Positions 8,536-20,780 are shown, numbered from the stretch's first letter. The stretch: 64,000 bases of DNA from Streptomyces sp. BR123 (GCF_013401435.1 NZ_JACBGN010000003.1:17196-81195); one strand, 5' to 3'. Notes: generated from the letters alone by a model not told the origin. A program made the numbers and translations.

Positions 8536-8750
8536 GTGTGTCTCCTCGTACGCCGTGTGCAGGTCGTGCGGATAGGACGTGCGTGACGTGCGCGGCAATG
8601 GTGAAGGAGGCGTCATGCTCACTACAAGAGTGCCTAACGAGCCGAAGCCGCTGACGGCCCGGCCGGGGCCTCCGGTCCGCGCGTACGGTCCGGGCCTGCG
8701 GCCCGTACGTACGGGTGGCCCTTCCGCGGCGCGGGAGCGAGGCTGAAGGC

Positions 8751-12390
<3,640 letters not shown>

Positions 12391-12407
12391 GCGCAGCCCG
12401 GCTGCGC
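12391..12407 (+). terminator. hairpin directly after choA
   Basis: GCGCAGC-CCG-GCTGCGC, a perfect 7-bp stem with 3-nt loop starting at the first base after the choA stop codon. There is no T-tract, as is common for Streptomyces terminators. Confidence 0.55.
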
Positions 12408-12518
12408 GGACAAGACCGGGGCCGCCCGACGCGCCGGCCGGCCCCGGAGCCTCGAACTCCGTGGGCTCGAACCACGGGGACGCGAAACCGGGAGCCCCCC
12501 GGCCGCGGCCCCCGCCCG

Positions 12519-13007
12519 TCAGTGCCCCGGCAGGACGCACACGGCGTCGAGGCCGAGGACGCGGTTGAGCCGGCCGAAGGCCAGCCAGGACCCGATGCTC
12601 ATGGTCAGCTCCACGATCTCCTGCTGGCTGTAGTGCGCGGTCATCCGCTCCCAGAACGCGTCGTCGAGGTGGTGGTGGTCGAGGGTGTACCGCTCGGCGT
12701 ATTCGGCGGCGAGCCGGGTCCGCTCGTCGAAGCGGTCCGTGGTGCGCCACTCGGTGACCGCGCCGGCGAACTCCTCCTCGACCTTCTCCCCGTCGCGCTC
12801 GGTCCTCCAGTCCAGGCAGAAGGAACACCCGTTGATCTGCGCGACGCGCAGCCGCGCGGCCTCGAACTCGCGCAGCCCCAGGGTGGTGTGGGCGTACACC
12901 GCCAGCGAGAAGTTCGCGGCGGCCGGCCCGATCCCGGGGACCATGTCGCCCCACACGTACTCGATCGGGTGCCGGCCTTCGGGGACGTCGATCCTCATGG
13001 CGGTCAT
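12519..13007 (-). CDS. carboxymuconolactone decarboxylase (AhpD-like) family protein
   Basis: A 162-aa all-helical protein of the AhpD/CMD superfamily. The key redox motif Cys61-Ser-Phe-Cys64 is followed by a downstream helix (Ala-Glu-Tyr-Ala-Glu-Arg) and His-Tyr-Ser, a pattern typical of alkylhydroperoxidase-like proteins that use the CxxC pair for peroxide or thiol chemistry. The start ATG overlaps the stop of the upstream gene in an ATGA tetranucleotide (13004-13007), indicating translational coupling; an AAGGAAAGG element also precedes it. Its partner is a dihydrodipicolinate-reductase-like NAD(P)-binding protein, so the pair may act in one catabolic pathway. Confidence 0.85.
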   Translation of the reverse strand: MTAMRIDVPEGRHPIEYVWGDMVPGIGPAAANFSLAVYAHTTLGLREFEAARLRVAQINGCSFCLDWRTERDGEKVEEEFAGAVTEWRTTDRFDERTRLAAEYAERYTLDHHHLDDAFWERMTAHYSQQEIVELTMSIGSWLAFGRLNRVLGLDAVCVLPGH

Positions 13008-14086
13008 GGACCTTTCCTTCCGAGTCTGCCGGCGGCGGGGCGCAGCGGAACGTCCAGGGCGTCGTAGAGGCCGGGTTCGGCCTCCACCAGCCAGTCGATG
13101 GCGCCGACCAGGCGGCCGACGGCGGTGGCGTTGCCGCCGGCCGAGCGGTTCTCGCCCTCGTCGGTGGCCTCCACGGTGACCTCGATGCGGGGGCTGCCCT
13201 CGATGACCACGCGGTGGGCGCCGTCGCCGCCGTCGGGCGGCATCGGCCAGTCGGGGGCGCAGGAGGGGTGGATGCGGGTGACGTGTTCGATGACGAGGCG
13301 GGGTTCGCCGTCGACGATGCCCTGGACCTCGAAGCGGATCGCGCCCTGCGTGCCGGCGTCGAAGACGCCCATGGTGCGGGTGGTGACGGTGGTGTCGAGG
13401 GCGCGGCGGTCCACCGTCTCGCGGATCCCGTCGAGTTCGACGCCGAGGGCGCGGGCCATCATGCGTATCTGCCCGCCCCACACCATGGTCGGGACGGACG
13501 GCATGAGCATCATCGGCTCGAAGTCCATGGGCCGGCCCATGCCGACCAGGTCGCGTACGGAGTCCGGCTGGTCGTAGGTGGAGTAGTCGAAGATCTCCTG
13601 GCAGCGGATGGCGTCGATGGCCGTGCCCAGTCCGCTGACCAGGAGCGGGAGCACGTCGTTGCCCCAGCCGGGGTCGACGCCGGAGGCGAACAGCGAGCCG
13701 CCGCCCTCTGCGACGGCGGCCACCACCGGATCTCGGAACTCCGGCGGAGCGCTGCGGTGGTCGTACAGGGGGTAGAGGGCGGGGCTGACGACGACCGCCC
13801 CGGCCCGGATCGCCCGGGTGATGTCGGCGAGCGCGCCGTCGGGGCGGATGTCGCCCGTGGCCGCGTAGACGACGGCCCGCGGCCGGGTCGCGAGGACCGC
13901 CTCGGCGTCGTCGGTGGCCGTGACCCCGGTGTCGTGGCCGAGGCCGCCGAGGCGGCCCGCGTCACGGCCGACCTTGTCGGGACGGTGGACGATCACGGCG
14001 GCCAGTTCCAGCGCCGGGTGGGCTTCCACGGCACGGATGGCCAGACGGCCTACGTTGCCGGTGCCCCAGACAACCGTGGGAATCAT
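13004..14086 (-). CDS. NAD(P)-dependent dihydrodipicolinate reductase-like protein
   Basis: A 360-aa cytoplasmic oxidoreductase-like protein. The N-terminal Rossmann motif is Gly-Thr-Gly-Asn-Val-Gly-Arg, and the mid-region resembles DapB/2,4-diaminopentanoate dehydrogenase-type enzymes (Ala-Thr-Gly-Asp; Ser-Gly-Val-Asp-Pro-Gly). Such proteins are commonly annotated as dihydrodipicolinate reductases, but they are longer than DapB and are not expected to act in lysine synthesis. It is the first gene of a two-gene operon and is coupled to the AhpD-like gene by a 4-bp overlap. The substrate is not known; a role in catabolism of an amine or carbonyl compound is inference. Confidence 0.75.
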   Translation of the reverse strand: MIPTVVWGTGNVGRLAIRAVEAHPALELAAVIVHRPDKVGRDAGRLGGLGHDTGVTATDDAEAVLATRPRAVVYAATGDIRPDGALADITRAIRAGAVVVSPALYPLYDHRSAPPEFRDPVVAAVAEGGGSLFASGVDPGWGNDVLPLLVSGLGTAIDAIRCQEIFDYSTYDQPDSVRDLVGMGRPMDFEPMMLMPSVPTMVWGGQIRMMARALGVELDGIRETVDRRALDTTVTTRTMGVFDAGTQGAIRFEVQGIVDGEPRLVIEHVTRIHPSCAPDWPMPPDGGDGAHRVVIEGSPRIEVTVEATDEGENRSAGGNATAVGRLVGAIDWLVEAEPGLYDALDVPLRPAAGRLGRKGP

Positions 14087-14153
14087 GCGCGGAGGGTAGC
14101 GAGAGGATCCCGAGGTTCCCAGAGCCGCGCACAGAAATCCCCGCGGGCCGCCG

Positions 14154-14276
14154 CTACTGGTTCTCGCCGCCGAGGAGGAACAGGAGGTAGACGAAGAAGG
14201 CGAAGAGGTGGCCGACGAACAGGTAGGCGATCAGCCGGATCAGCAGTCCGCGCGGGAACTTCATCTGCATGCGCAT
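14154..14276 (-). CDS. DUF6126-type 40-aa membrane protein
   Basis: A 40-aa protein: a short basic N-terminus (Met-Lys-Phe-Pro-Arg-Gly), one strongly hydrophobic helix of ~25 residues with many Phe/Leu/Tyr, and an acidic end (Gly-Gly-Glu-Asn-Gln). It matches what I recall as the DUF6126 family of tiny Streptomyces membrane proteins. AAGGAG lies 8 nt upstream of the ATG at 14276; in-frame ATGs at 14270 and 14264 are alternatives. It starts 19 nt after the stop of the XRE-cupin regulator and is presumably cotranscribed with it. The function is unknown. A single inner-membrane segment with positive-inside orientation is predicted. Confidence 0.75.
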   Translation of the reverse strand: MRMQMKFPRGLLIRLIAYLFVGHLFAFFVYLLFLLGGENQ

Positions 14277-14295
14277 GGGTGGTGCTCCTTGGCTT

Positions 14296-14970
14296 TCAGT
14301 GGTGGGAAGGCGGGCGGCCGGGGCCGGTGCCTGTGCCCGTGCCTCCGAGGCACAGGCCGGAGAGGCTGCTCTGCAGCAGCGTGTGGACGAACAGCAGGTC
14401 GGCCCCCGCGCGGGAGGCCGCGGCGATCCGGTGCGGCGTGAGCGAGTCGAAATGGGCGCTGTCGCCCGGCTCCAGCAGGTACTCGGCCTCGCCCAGGTGC
14501 AGCCGCAGCCGCCCCTTGAGGACGTACAGCCACTCCTCGCCGGGATGGACGCGGACCAGATCGCCCTGGCTGCGGTCGCCGTACGGGACGTGCACGCGCA
14601 GCGCCTGCATGCCGCGGCCGGGGCCGCCTGCCTGCCAGTACGTCCAGCCGTCGGCCTCGCGGGCGCCCGGACCGCCCGCGCGTACGATGGGATCGGCCGC
14701 GGCGGGCGTCTCGCCGAGCAGCTCCGAGACCGTCGTACCGTAGGTGCGGGCGAGCCCGAGCAACAGCGGCAGCGAGGGCTGGCGCCGCCCCGTCTCCAGG
14801 CGGGAGAGGTGGGCGGGCGAGAGACGGGCCCGTGCAGCGGCGGCCTCGAGGGTGAGTCCGGCGCGGCGGCGCAGCTCGCGCAGCTGCGGGGCCACCGCGG
14901 GCAGCTCGGCGGCTTCGACGCCGGGGTCGGTTCCTTCGGGGCCGGCCGGGCCGGCGGGACCAGGTGTCAT
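14296..14970 (-). CDS. XRE family transcriptional regulator with cupin sensor domain
   Basis: A 224-aa regulator. Residues ~28-82 form a lambda-repressor-type helix-turn-helix (Leu-Arg-Glu-Leu-Arg-Arg-Arg; Leu-Ser-Pro-Ala-His-Leu-Ser-Arg-Leu-Glu-x-Gly-Arg-Arg-Gln-Pro-Ser). Residues ~120-200 form a single-domain cupin (His-Pro-Gly-Glu-Glu-Trp-Leu-Tyr-Val-Leu-Lys-Gly; Leu-Glu-Pro-Gly-Asp-Ser) that probably senses a small molecule. A Gly/Thr-rich tail follows. It leads an operon with the 40-aa DUF6126 protein. Two tandem 15-bp dyads lie 21-56 nt upstream of its ATG and are likely its own operators, implying autoregulation. Confidence 0.88.
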   Translation of the reverse strand: MTPGPAGPAGPEGTDPGVEAAELPAVAPQLRELRRRAGLTLEAAAARARLSPAHLSRLETGRRQPSLPLLLGLARTYGTTVSELLGETPAAADPIVRAGGPGAREADGWTYWQAGGPGRGMQALRVHVPYGDRSQGDLVRVHPGEEWLYVLKGRLRLHLGEAEYLLEPGDSAHFDSLTPHRIAAASRAGADLLFVHTLLQSSLSGLCLGGTGTGTGPGRPPSHH

Positions 14971-14990
14971 GCCCCGATTGAGCCAGAGCC

Positions 14991-15026
14991 TTGCCTGCCT
15001 GGCAATCCGTCTTGCCTCTGAGGCAA
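14991..15026. promoter_or_regulatory. tandem 15-bp operator dyads upstream of XRE-cupin gene
   Basis: Two copies of a 15-bp inverted repeat: TTGCCTGCCTGGCAA at 14991-15005 and TTGCCTCTGAGGCAA at 15012-15026. The second is a perfect 6-3-6 dyad; the first is a 5-5-5 dyad. Their starts are 21 bp apart, two helical turns, so two dimers could bind the same DNA face. They lie just upstream of the regulator start at 14970. Confidence 0.7.
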
Positions 15027-15049
15027 AGTCCGGCCTCTCTGCCCGCCGA

Positions 15050-16597
15050 TCAGGACTCCAGGGGCCTCCGTCCGGACCTGCCGAGCACCGTCTCCACCGT
15101 GTCCGCCTCGTCCGCGCGCTTGTCCGGCCGGTGCCGCAGCACCCGCGCGAAGCGCAGCGCCACCCCGGCCGGATAACGGGGGGAGCGCTGCAGGCCGTCG
15201 TAGGCGATCTCGACGACCAGCTCCGGCCGGACCCGCACGGTGTGCCCGTCGTCCTCCACGGCCAGTTCCCGCAGCCGGCCGGTCTGCCAGCGCAGCATCT
15301 CGTCGGTCAGCCCCTTGAAGGTCTTGCCGAGCATGGCGTAGGAGCCGCCGCCGGCCCGGGCACCGAGGTGCAGGTTCGACAGGGTCCCCGTACGCCGGCC
15401 GTGGCCCCATTCGGCGGCGAGCACGACGAGGTCCAGGGTGTGCACGGGCTTGACCTTGAGCCAGTGCCTGCCGCGCCGGCCTGCCGCGTAAGCGGAGCCG
15501 AGGGCCTTGGCCATGACGCCCTCGTGGCCGCGGCGCAGCGTCTCGGCCCAGAACTCCTCGGCCTCGTCCGCCTGCGCCGCCGGGTCCTCGACGGCGAGCC
15601 GGCGGACCCGGGATCCCTCCGGCACGAGCGCGGCGAGGACGGCGTAGCGCTCGCGGACGGGCAGGTCGAGGAGGACGTCGGCGCCGACGGCGAGCACGTC
15701 GAAGAAGTACGGGGCGACGGGCAGCACCCGGCGGGCGGTCTCGACGTCGATCCGGGACCCGACCCGGCTCGCGATGTCCTGGAACGGCACGGGGCGGCCG
15801 TCCGGGCCCTGGCCGATGACCTCGCCGTCCAGGATGAACCGCTCCCCCGCGAACCGCCGCGCCGCCTGCACCACCTCCGGCAGGCGGTCGGTGATCTCGT
15901 CGAGGGAGCGGGTGTAGACGTGGACGGCGTCCCCGTCGCGGTGCACCTGTACCCGGATCCCGTCGAGCTTCTCCTCCAGCGCGCAGGGCCCCAGCGCGGC
16001 CAGGGCCTCGGCCACCGACCCGGCGGTGTTCGCCAGCATCGGCTGGACGGGCTGCCCGACGCGGAGGGTGATCTCGCGCAGCACGGCTCTGCCCCCGGCG
16101 AGGACGGCGGCTCCCACCCGGGGCAGGGAGCCGTCGAGCATCACGGCCCGGCGCAGCTCGGCTGCCGGCACCCCGGCGGCCGCGGCCACGCCCTCCAGGG
16201 CCACGGCGTCCAGGGCGCCCTGGCGTACCTCGCCGGACAGCAGGCTGCGCAGGAACCGCTGCTCGGGCTCGGTGGCGGCGGCGAACAGGGCGTCGACGAT
16301 GCGGTTCCGCGCGGCCTGGGAGCCGGGTCCGGCCAGGGCGGCGAACTCGGTCACCGCCCGGTCGACCTCGGCGACCCCCAGGGTGGGCCGGTCCGCGGGT
16401 GCGACGGGCCGGCCGAGGGTACGCCAGCCCAGGCCGGGACGGCCCTGCGGGAGCCGGCCGGCGAGGTACGAGATGACCAGGGCGGCCTCGTCCGCGGGCA
16501 CGGCCGCGAACAGCTCCGCGAGCAGGGCGGTCTTGCGGGACCGGGCGGAGGTTTCGCCGACCGCCCGGGACACGCGCGCGACCTCGGCGAGCAGCAT
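15050..16597 (-). CDS. ligB: ATP-dependent DNA ligase
   Basis: A 515-aa ATP-dependent DNA ligase of the actinobacterial type, distinct from the essential NAD-dependent LigA. A helical DNA-binding domain fills residues 1-180. The adenylation domain has nucleophile Lys210 in Glu-Glu-Lys-Leu-Asp-Gly-Ile-Arg, motif III-like Ile-Leu-Asp-Gly-Glu-Val, Phe-Phe-Asp-Val-Leu, motif IV Glu-Gly-Val-Met-Ala-Lys and motif V Trp-Leu-Lys-Val-Lys. The OB-fold follows. ATG 16597 is supported by GGAGG 8 nt upstream; longer in-frame extension is low-complexity. Role: probably repair or accessory nick sealing. No Ku or polymerase/primase gene is adjacent, so it is unlikely to be the NHEJ LigD system. Confidence 0.9.
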   Translation of the reverse strand: MLLAEVARVSRAVGETSARSRKTALLAELFAAVPADEAALVISYLAGRLPQGRPGLGWRTLGRPVAPADRPTLGVAEVDRAVTEFAALAGPGSQAARNRIVDALFAAATEPEQRFLRSLLSGEVRQGALDAVALEGVAAAAGVPAAELRRAVMLDGSLPRVGAAVLAGGRAVLREITLRVGQPVQPMLANTAGSVAEALAALGPCALEEKLDGIRVQVHRDGDAVHVYTRSLDEITDRLPEVVQAARRFAGERFILDGEVIGQGPDGRPVPFQDIASRVGSRIDVETARRVLPVAPYFFDVLAVGADVLLDLPVRERYAVLAALVPEGSRVRRLAVEDPAAQADEAEEFWAETLRRGHEGVMAKALGSAYAAGRRGRHWLKVKPVHTLDLVVLAAEWGHGRRTGTLSNLHLGARAGGGSYAMLGKTFKGLTDEMLRWQTGRLRELAVEDDGHTVRVRPELVVEIAYDGLQRSPRYPAGVALRFARVLRHRPDKRADEADTVETVLGRSGRRPLES

Positions 16598-17017
16598 GCC
16601 GCCATCCTCCCGCCACCCGAGCCACGGCGCAGTTCGACCCGGCGCCACAGGCCCCGTCCCCTCCGCCGCCGATCCGGCCCCCCTCGCAGGAACCCAGCCC
16701 CTCCGGCGAAACCCGGCCACGCAGCCGATAAGCAACCTCGGGCGAGAACCCGGCCCCTCCGGCGTTTGAGGAGCGGGGTCCCGGGGCGGAGCCCCGGGAG
16801 GCCGGGCGGCGGCCGGGTTCGCACGCCCCGGTTTCGGGGTGGGGAAAGGCGGACAGCGGGGCGTGCCCGGCGCCGGAGCGCGCGGCTACCGCCGGCCGGA
16901 ACGCGCGACGTACCGCGGATGCGGTACACCGTCAGGCGCCCGCGTACTCCCCAAGGAGGTGTCCGGCTCCACCCGGAGGCGCTCAGCGCAGCCCGATGAT
17001 CCGTCTAGGGTGCCGGT
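16598..17017. other. intergenic region between divergent ligase and hydrolase-ABC genes
   Basis: A 420-nt stretch with no supported gene. It contains an interspersed palindromic element (16754-16798), a truncated related CCCCTCCGGCG piece near 16690-16705, and, near the right end, the promoter/leader of the hydrolase-ABC fusion. Confidence 0.6.
16754..16798. repeat. Streptomyces-type interspersed palindromic repeat (double hairpin)
   Basis: The sequence CCCCTCC...GGAG-C-GGGG (16754-16778) is followed immediately by a perfect 8-bp stem CCCGGGGC-GGA-GCCCCGGG (16780-16798). This CCCCTCCGGCGTTTGAGGAG element is recalled as a recurrent intergenic repeat in Streptomyces genomes. It could act as a transcription terminator or mRNA stabiliser. 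Confidence 0.65.
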
Positions 17018-19867
17018 ATGACGCTCCGACTGCCGAAGCCGAAGCTCCCGCTCCCCCGGCACCGCCGAAGCCGCCTCCTCGCAGGTGCGGCCGCGCTCGC
17101 CCTCGTCGCGGGCGCCGGGACCTGGACGGCCGCCGCATCCGGCGGGGAGGCGCCCGTGCACCGCGAGGACCGGGTGCTCGACATGCCGGGCGCCGGGATC
17201 GACACCTCGTACTTCAGCACCCCGGGCCCGCAGAGGCGCCCGGCGGTACTGCTGGCCCACGGCTTCGGCGGCAGCAAGGACGACGTCCGCGCGCAGGCGG
17301 AACGGCTGGCCCGGGACGGATACGCGGTGCTGACCTGGTCGGCGCGCGGCTTCGGCCGCTCGGGCGGGCAGATCGGGCTGAACGACCCCGAGTACGAGGT
17401 GAGGGATGTCTCCCGGCTCCTCGACTGGCTGGCCACGCGCCCCGAGGTGCGGCTCGACGCCGCCGGGGATCCGCGGGTCGGCGTCGCCGGGGCCTCGTAC
17501 GGCGGGGCGGTCGCGCTGCTCGCCGCCGGGTACGACAGCCGGGTGGACGCGATCGCCCCACAGGTCACGTACTGGAACCTCGCGGACTCCCTCTTCCCGC
17601 AGGGGGTGTTCAAGAAGCTCTGGGCGGGGCTGTTCTTCACCACCGGTTCGGCGGGCGGCATGCGGCCGGGCCGCCCCCCGGAGGCGCCCGCGGATGCCCC
17701 CGCGACGGCCGCCGGGCCCGGTGCCCCCGCGGGCGGGGCGCCTGCCACGGCGTGCGGGCGGTTCCGCCCGGAGCTGTGCGCCATGTACGAGCGGGTCGCG
17801 GCCTCCGGGACGCCCGACGCCGAGTCCCGCGTGCTGCTGGAGCGGCGCAGCCCGTCGGCGGTAGCGGACCGGATCAAGGTGCCGGCGCTGATCGTGCAGG
17901 GGCAGGACGACTCCCTCTTCCCGCTGGACCAGGCCGACGCCATGGCCCGGGCCATCGCCGCGAACGGCGCGCCCGTGGCCGTCGACTGGGCAGCCGGCGG
18001 GCACGACGGCGGGATGCGCGAGGCCGACCGGGTCGAGGCACGCGTGGCGGCCTGGTTCGGCCGCCACCTCAAGGGCGAGGCGGGCACGGACGCCGGCCCG
18101 GCATTCCGCGTCTCGCGCTCCGGAGGCATCGACTCCACCGACGGCGCGGTACGGCTGCGCGGCGCGACCGGCGAGAGCTACCCCGGGCTGACCGGGAACC
18201 GCCGCGAGTTCGCCCTGACAAACGGCGGCGGCAGCGGCCGGGACCAGAACCACGACCGGGCCCGGGCCCGGGAGCAGACCTTCGCCAACCCGGCGGGCGG
18301 CACGCCGTCCGCGATGTCCTCCCTCCCCGGGATCGGTGGGCAGCTGGCCGCCTTCGGGGCCGGGCTGTCCCTGGACTTCCCCGGGCAGCACGCCCGGTTC
18401 GACACGGCACCGCTGCCCGAGGAGGTGCGGATCACCGGTACGCCGGCCGTCACGCTGACCGTGCGGTCGACGGCGGCGGACGGATCGGCGGTCCTGTTCG
18501 GCAAGGTGTACGACATCGGGCCGGACGGGGGGCAGCAGGTGCTGCCGCATCAGCTGGTCGCCCCGCTGCGGGTGGAGGACGCGCGGCAGGGCCGGACCGT
18601 GGAGCTGCGGCTGCCCGCCGTCGACCACGCCGTGCAGGCCGGGCACCGGCTGCGGCTCGTCGTGGCGGCCACCGACCTCGGCTACGCGTCCCCGACGGCC
18701 CCGGCCTCGTACACGGTGGCGGTGCAGGGCCCGCTGGCGGTGCCCGTGGCCGACGGGGTGCGGACGGCCGCGGCGGGGCTGCCCGCCTGGACCTGGGGCC
18801 TGCCGCTGGGCGCGGTGCTGGTGGCGGCCGCACTGCTGGGAATCCGCCGGACCGGCCGGACCGGGGCAGCGGGTCCCGTGCACCCGCAGGACCCGCCGCA
18901 GCCGGGTGCTCCGGGGGGCGCTGCGCCGTTGCCCGCGCCCGGGCCGGGGGACGACGTACCGCTGGACATCAGGGGCCTGACGAAGCGGTATGCGAAGGGA
19001 CAGGACCGGTACGCGGTGCGGGACCTGTCGTTCCGGGTGGAGCGGGGCCAGGTGCTGGGCCTGCTCGGGCCCAACGGCGCCGGCAAGACCACCACCCTGC
19101 GGATGCTGATGGGGCTGATCACGCCGGATGCCGGGGAGATCCGGGTGTTCGGGCACCCGGTGCGTCCCGGAGCCCCGGTGCTGTCGCGGGTCGGGGCCTT
19201 CGTCGAGGGTGCCGGATTCCTGCCGCACCTGTCGGGGCGGGCCAATCTGGAGCTGTACTGGCAGGCCACCGGGCGGCCCCCCGAGGACGCGCACATGGCG
19301 GAGGCCCTGGAGATCGCCGGGCTCGGCGACGCGCTGGAGCGCGCGGTGCGCACGTACTCCCAGGGCATGCGGCAGCGGCTCGCCATCGCGCAGGCCATGC
19401 TCGGGCTGCCGGACCTGCTGATCCTCGACGAGCCGACGAACGGTCTGGACCCGCCGCAGATCAGGGAGATGCGGGACGTGATGATCCGTTACGCCGCCGG
19501 AGGCCGCACGGTTATCGTCTCCAGCCACCTGTTGTCGGAGGTCGAGCAGTCCTGTACGCACCTGGTGGTCATGGACCGCGGGCGGCTGGTGGGGGCCGGC
19601 GAGGTCGGCGAGATCACCGGTGGCGGGGACACGCTGCTGGTGGCGGTCGAAGGGCCGGTGGACGAGGTCACCGTCGCGAAGGTGGCGGCCCTGGAGGGCG
19701 TGGAGTCCGCCGCGGCCTGCGAGGAGGGGCTGCTCGTACGGCTCGGCGGTGCGACGGCCGCGGAACTGGTCGCCGAACTGGTACGGCTGGAGGTGCCGGT
19801 GAGCGGGGTGGGCCCGCACCGGCGCCTGGAGGACGCTTTCCTGACGCTGATCGGAGGTACGCCGTGA
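17018..19867 (+). CDS. alpha/beta hydrolase (S15/CocE-like) fused to ABC transporter ATPase
   Basis: A 949-aa two-enzyme fusion. Residues 15-40 form a signal anchor. Residues ~50-350 are an alpha/beta hydrolase with nucleophile Ser160 (Gly-Ala-Ser-Tyr-Gly), acid Asp297/298 (Gly-Gln-Asp-Asp) and His329 (Gly-Gly-His-Asp-Gly). A beta-rich X-Pro dipeptidyl-peptidase C-terminal-like domain (~400-580) comes next, then a transmembrane helix (~590-610), a Pro/Gly linker and a complete ABC ATPase: Walker A Gly684-Pro-Asn-Gly-Ala-Gly-Lys-Thr, signature Tyr780-Ser-Gln-Gly, Walker B Leu-Leu-Ile-Leu-Asp804-Glu. Topology predicts an extracytoplasmic hydrolase linked to a cytoplasmic ATPase. The permease gene starts within its stop codon (GTGA). 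Substrate unknown; coupling of ester/peptide hydrolysis to transport is inference. Confidence 0.88.
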   Translation: MTLRLPKPKLPLPRHRRSRLLAGAAALALVAGAGTWTAAASGGEAPVHREDRVLDMPGAGIDTSYFSTPGPQRRPAVLLAHGFGGSKDDVRAQAERLARDGYAVLTWSARGFGRSGGQIGLNDPEYEVRDVSRLLDWLATRPEVRLDAAGDPRVGVAGASYGGAVALLAAGYDSRVDAIAPQVTYWNLADSLFPQGVFKKLWAGLFFTTGSAGGMRPGRPPEAPADAPATAAGPGAPAGGAPATACGRFRPELCAMYERVAASGTPDAESRVLLERRSPSAVADRIKVPALIVQGQDDSLFPLDQADAMARAIAANGAPVAVDWAAGGHDGGMREADRVEARVAAWFGRHLKGEAGTDAGPAFRVSRSGGIDSTDGAVRLRGATGESYPGLTGNRREFALTNGGGSGRDQNHDRARAREQTFANPAGGTPSAMSSLPGIGGQLAAFGAGLSLDFPGQHARFDTAPLPEEVRITGTPAVTLTVRSTAADGSAVLFGKVYDIGPDGGQQVLPHQLVAPLRVEDARQGRTVELRLPAVDHAVQAGHRLRLVVAATDLGYASPTAPASYTVAVQGPLAVPVADGVRTAAAGLPAWTWGLPLGAVLVAAALLGIRRTGRTGAAGPVHPQDPPQPGAPGGAAPLPAPGPGDDVPLDIRGLTKRYAKGQDRYAVRDLSFRVERGQVLGLLGPNGAGKTTTLRMLMGLITPDAGEIRVFGHPVRPGAPVLSRVGAFVEGAGFLPHLSGRANLELYWQATGRPPEDAHMAEALEIAGLGDALERAVRTYSQGMRQRLAIAQAMLGLPDLLILDEPTNGLDPPQIREMRDVMIRYAAGGRTVIVSSHLLSEVEQSCTHLVVMDRGRLVGAGEVGEITGGGDTLLVAVEGPVDEVTVAKVAALEGVESAAACEEGLLVRLGGATAAELVAELVRLEVPVSGVGPHRRLEDAFLTLIGGTP

Positions 19868-20754
19868 GCGCCGCGAGCGGTGTGAAGGGCACGGCGGCCG
19901 CCGCCGTGGAAGGGGCCCCCGGCTACCGGCCGGGCCGTACCCTGCCTCTGCGCGTGGAGGCGCTGCGGCAGTGGCGTCGGCGCCGGACGCTGGTGATGGG
20001 CGGAGTGCTGGCCGCACTGCCCTTCGTGATGATCATCGCGTTCGCGGTGGGCGGCGGGCGGGACGGCGGCGGCCGGAACAACCGGATCACGTTCATCGAC
20101 ACCGCGACGGCCTCGGGCGCGAACTTCGCGGCCACCTGCCTGTTCGTGTCGGCCGGATTCCTGCTGGTGGTGCCGGTGGCGCTGTTCTGCGGGGACACGG
20201 TGGCCTCGGAGGCGAACTGGTCCTCGCTGCGCTACCTGCTGGCCTCGCCCGTGCCCCGGGCACGGCTGCTGTGGAGCAAGCTGGTGGTGGCGCTGGGCTT
20301 CAGCCTGGCGGGGATCGTGCTGCTGCCGGCGGTGGCACTGGCGGCGGGCACGGCCGCGTACGGGTGGGGGCCGCTGAAGCTGCCCGCGGGCGGCGTCCTG
20401 GCGGCCGGGGACGCGCTGCCGCGGCTCGCGCTCGTGGTGGCGTACGTCTTCGTGTCCCAACTGGTCACGGCCGGCCTGGCGTTCTGGCTGTCGACGCGGA
20501 CGGACGCGCCGCTGGGCGCGGTGGGCGGGGCGGTCGGCCTGACGATCGTCGGCAACGTGCTGGACGCGGTGACGGCGCTGGGGTCCTGGCGGGAGTTCCT
20601 GCCCGCGCACTGGCAGTTCGCCTGGGCGGACGCCCTCCAGCCGAACCTGGAGTGGGCGGGCATGGTGAAGGGGACGGCGGTGTCGGTGTCCTGTGCGATC
20701 GTCCTGGTCGCGCTCGCCTTCCGCGGCTTCGCCCGCAAGGACATCGTCTCCTGA
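19864..20754 (+). CDS. ABC-2 type transporter permease
   Basis: A 296-aa polytopic membrane protein with about six hydrophobic segments, an ABC-2-like pattern (Leu-Arg-Tyr-Leu-Leu-Ala-Ser-Pro-Val-Pro-Arg) after TM2 and a long periplasmic-type loop between TM1 and TM2. GTG 19864 overlaps the TGA of the hydrolase-ABC fusion (GTGA), so the two proteins are made stoichiometrically and probably assemble as one transporter. The N-terminal 40 residues are cytoplasmic and Ala-rich. A strong hairpin follows the stop. Confidence 0.85.
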   Translation: MSAASGVKGTAAAAVEGAPGYRPGRTLPLRVEALRQWRRRRTLVMGGVLAALPFVMIIAFAVGGGRDGGGRNNRITFIDTATASGANFAATCLFVSAGFLLVVPVALFCGDTVASEANWSSLRYLLASPVPRARLLWSKLVVALGFSLAGIVLLPAVALAAGTAAYGWGPLKLPAGGVLAAGDALPRLALVVAYVFVSQLVTAGLAFWLSTRTDAPLGAVGGAVGLTIVGNVLDAVTALGSWREFLPAHWQFAWADALQPNLEWAGMVKGTAVSVSCAIVLVALAFRGFARKDIVS

Positions 20755-20780
20755 ACCGCCCCCGTCGGAGCCGGAGCAGG

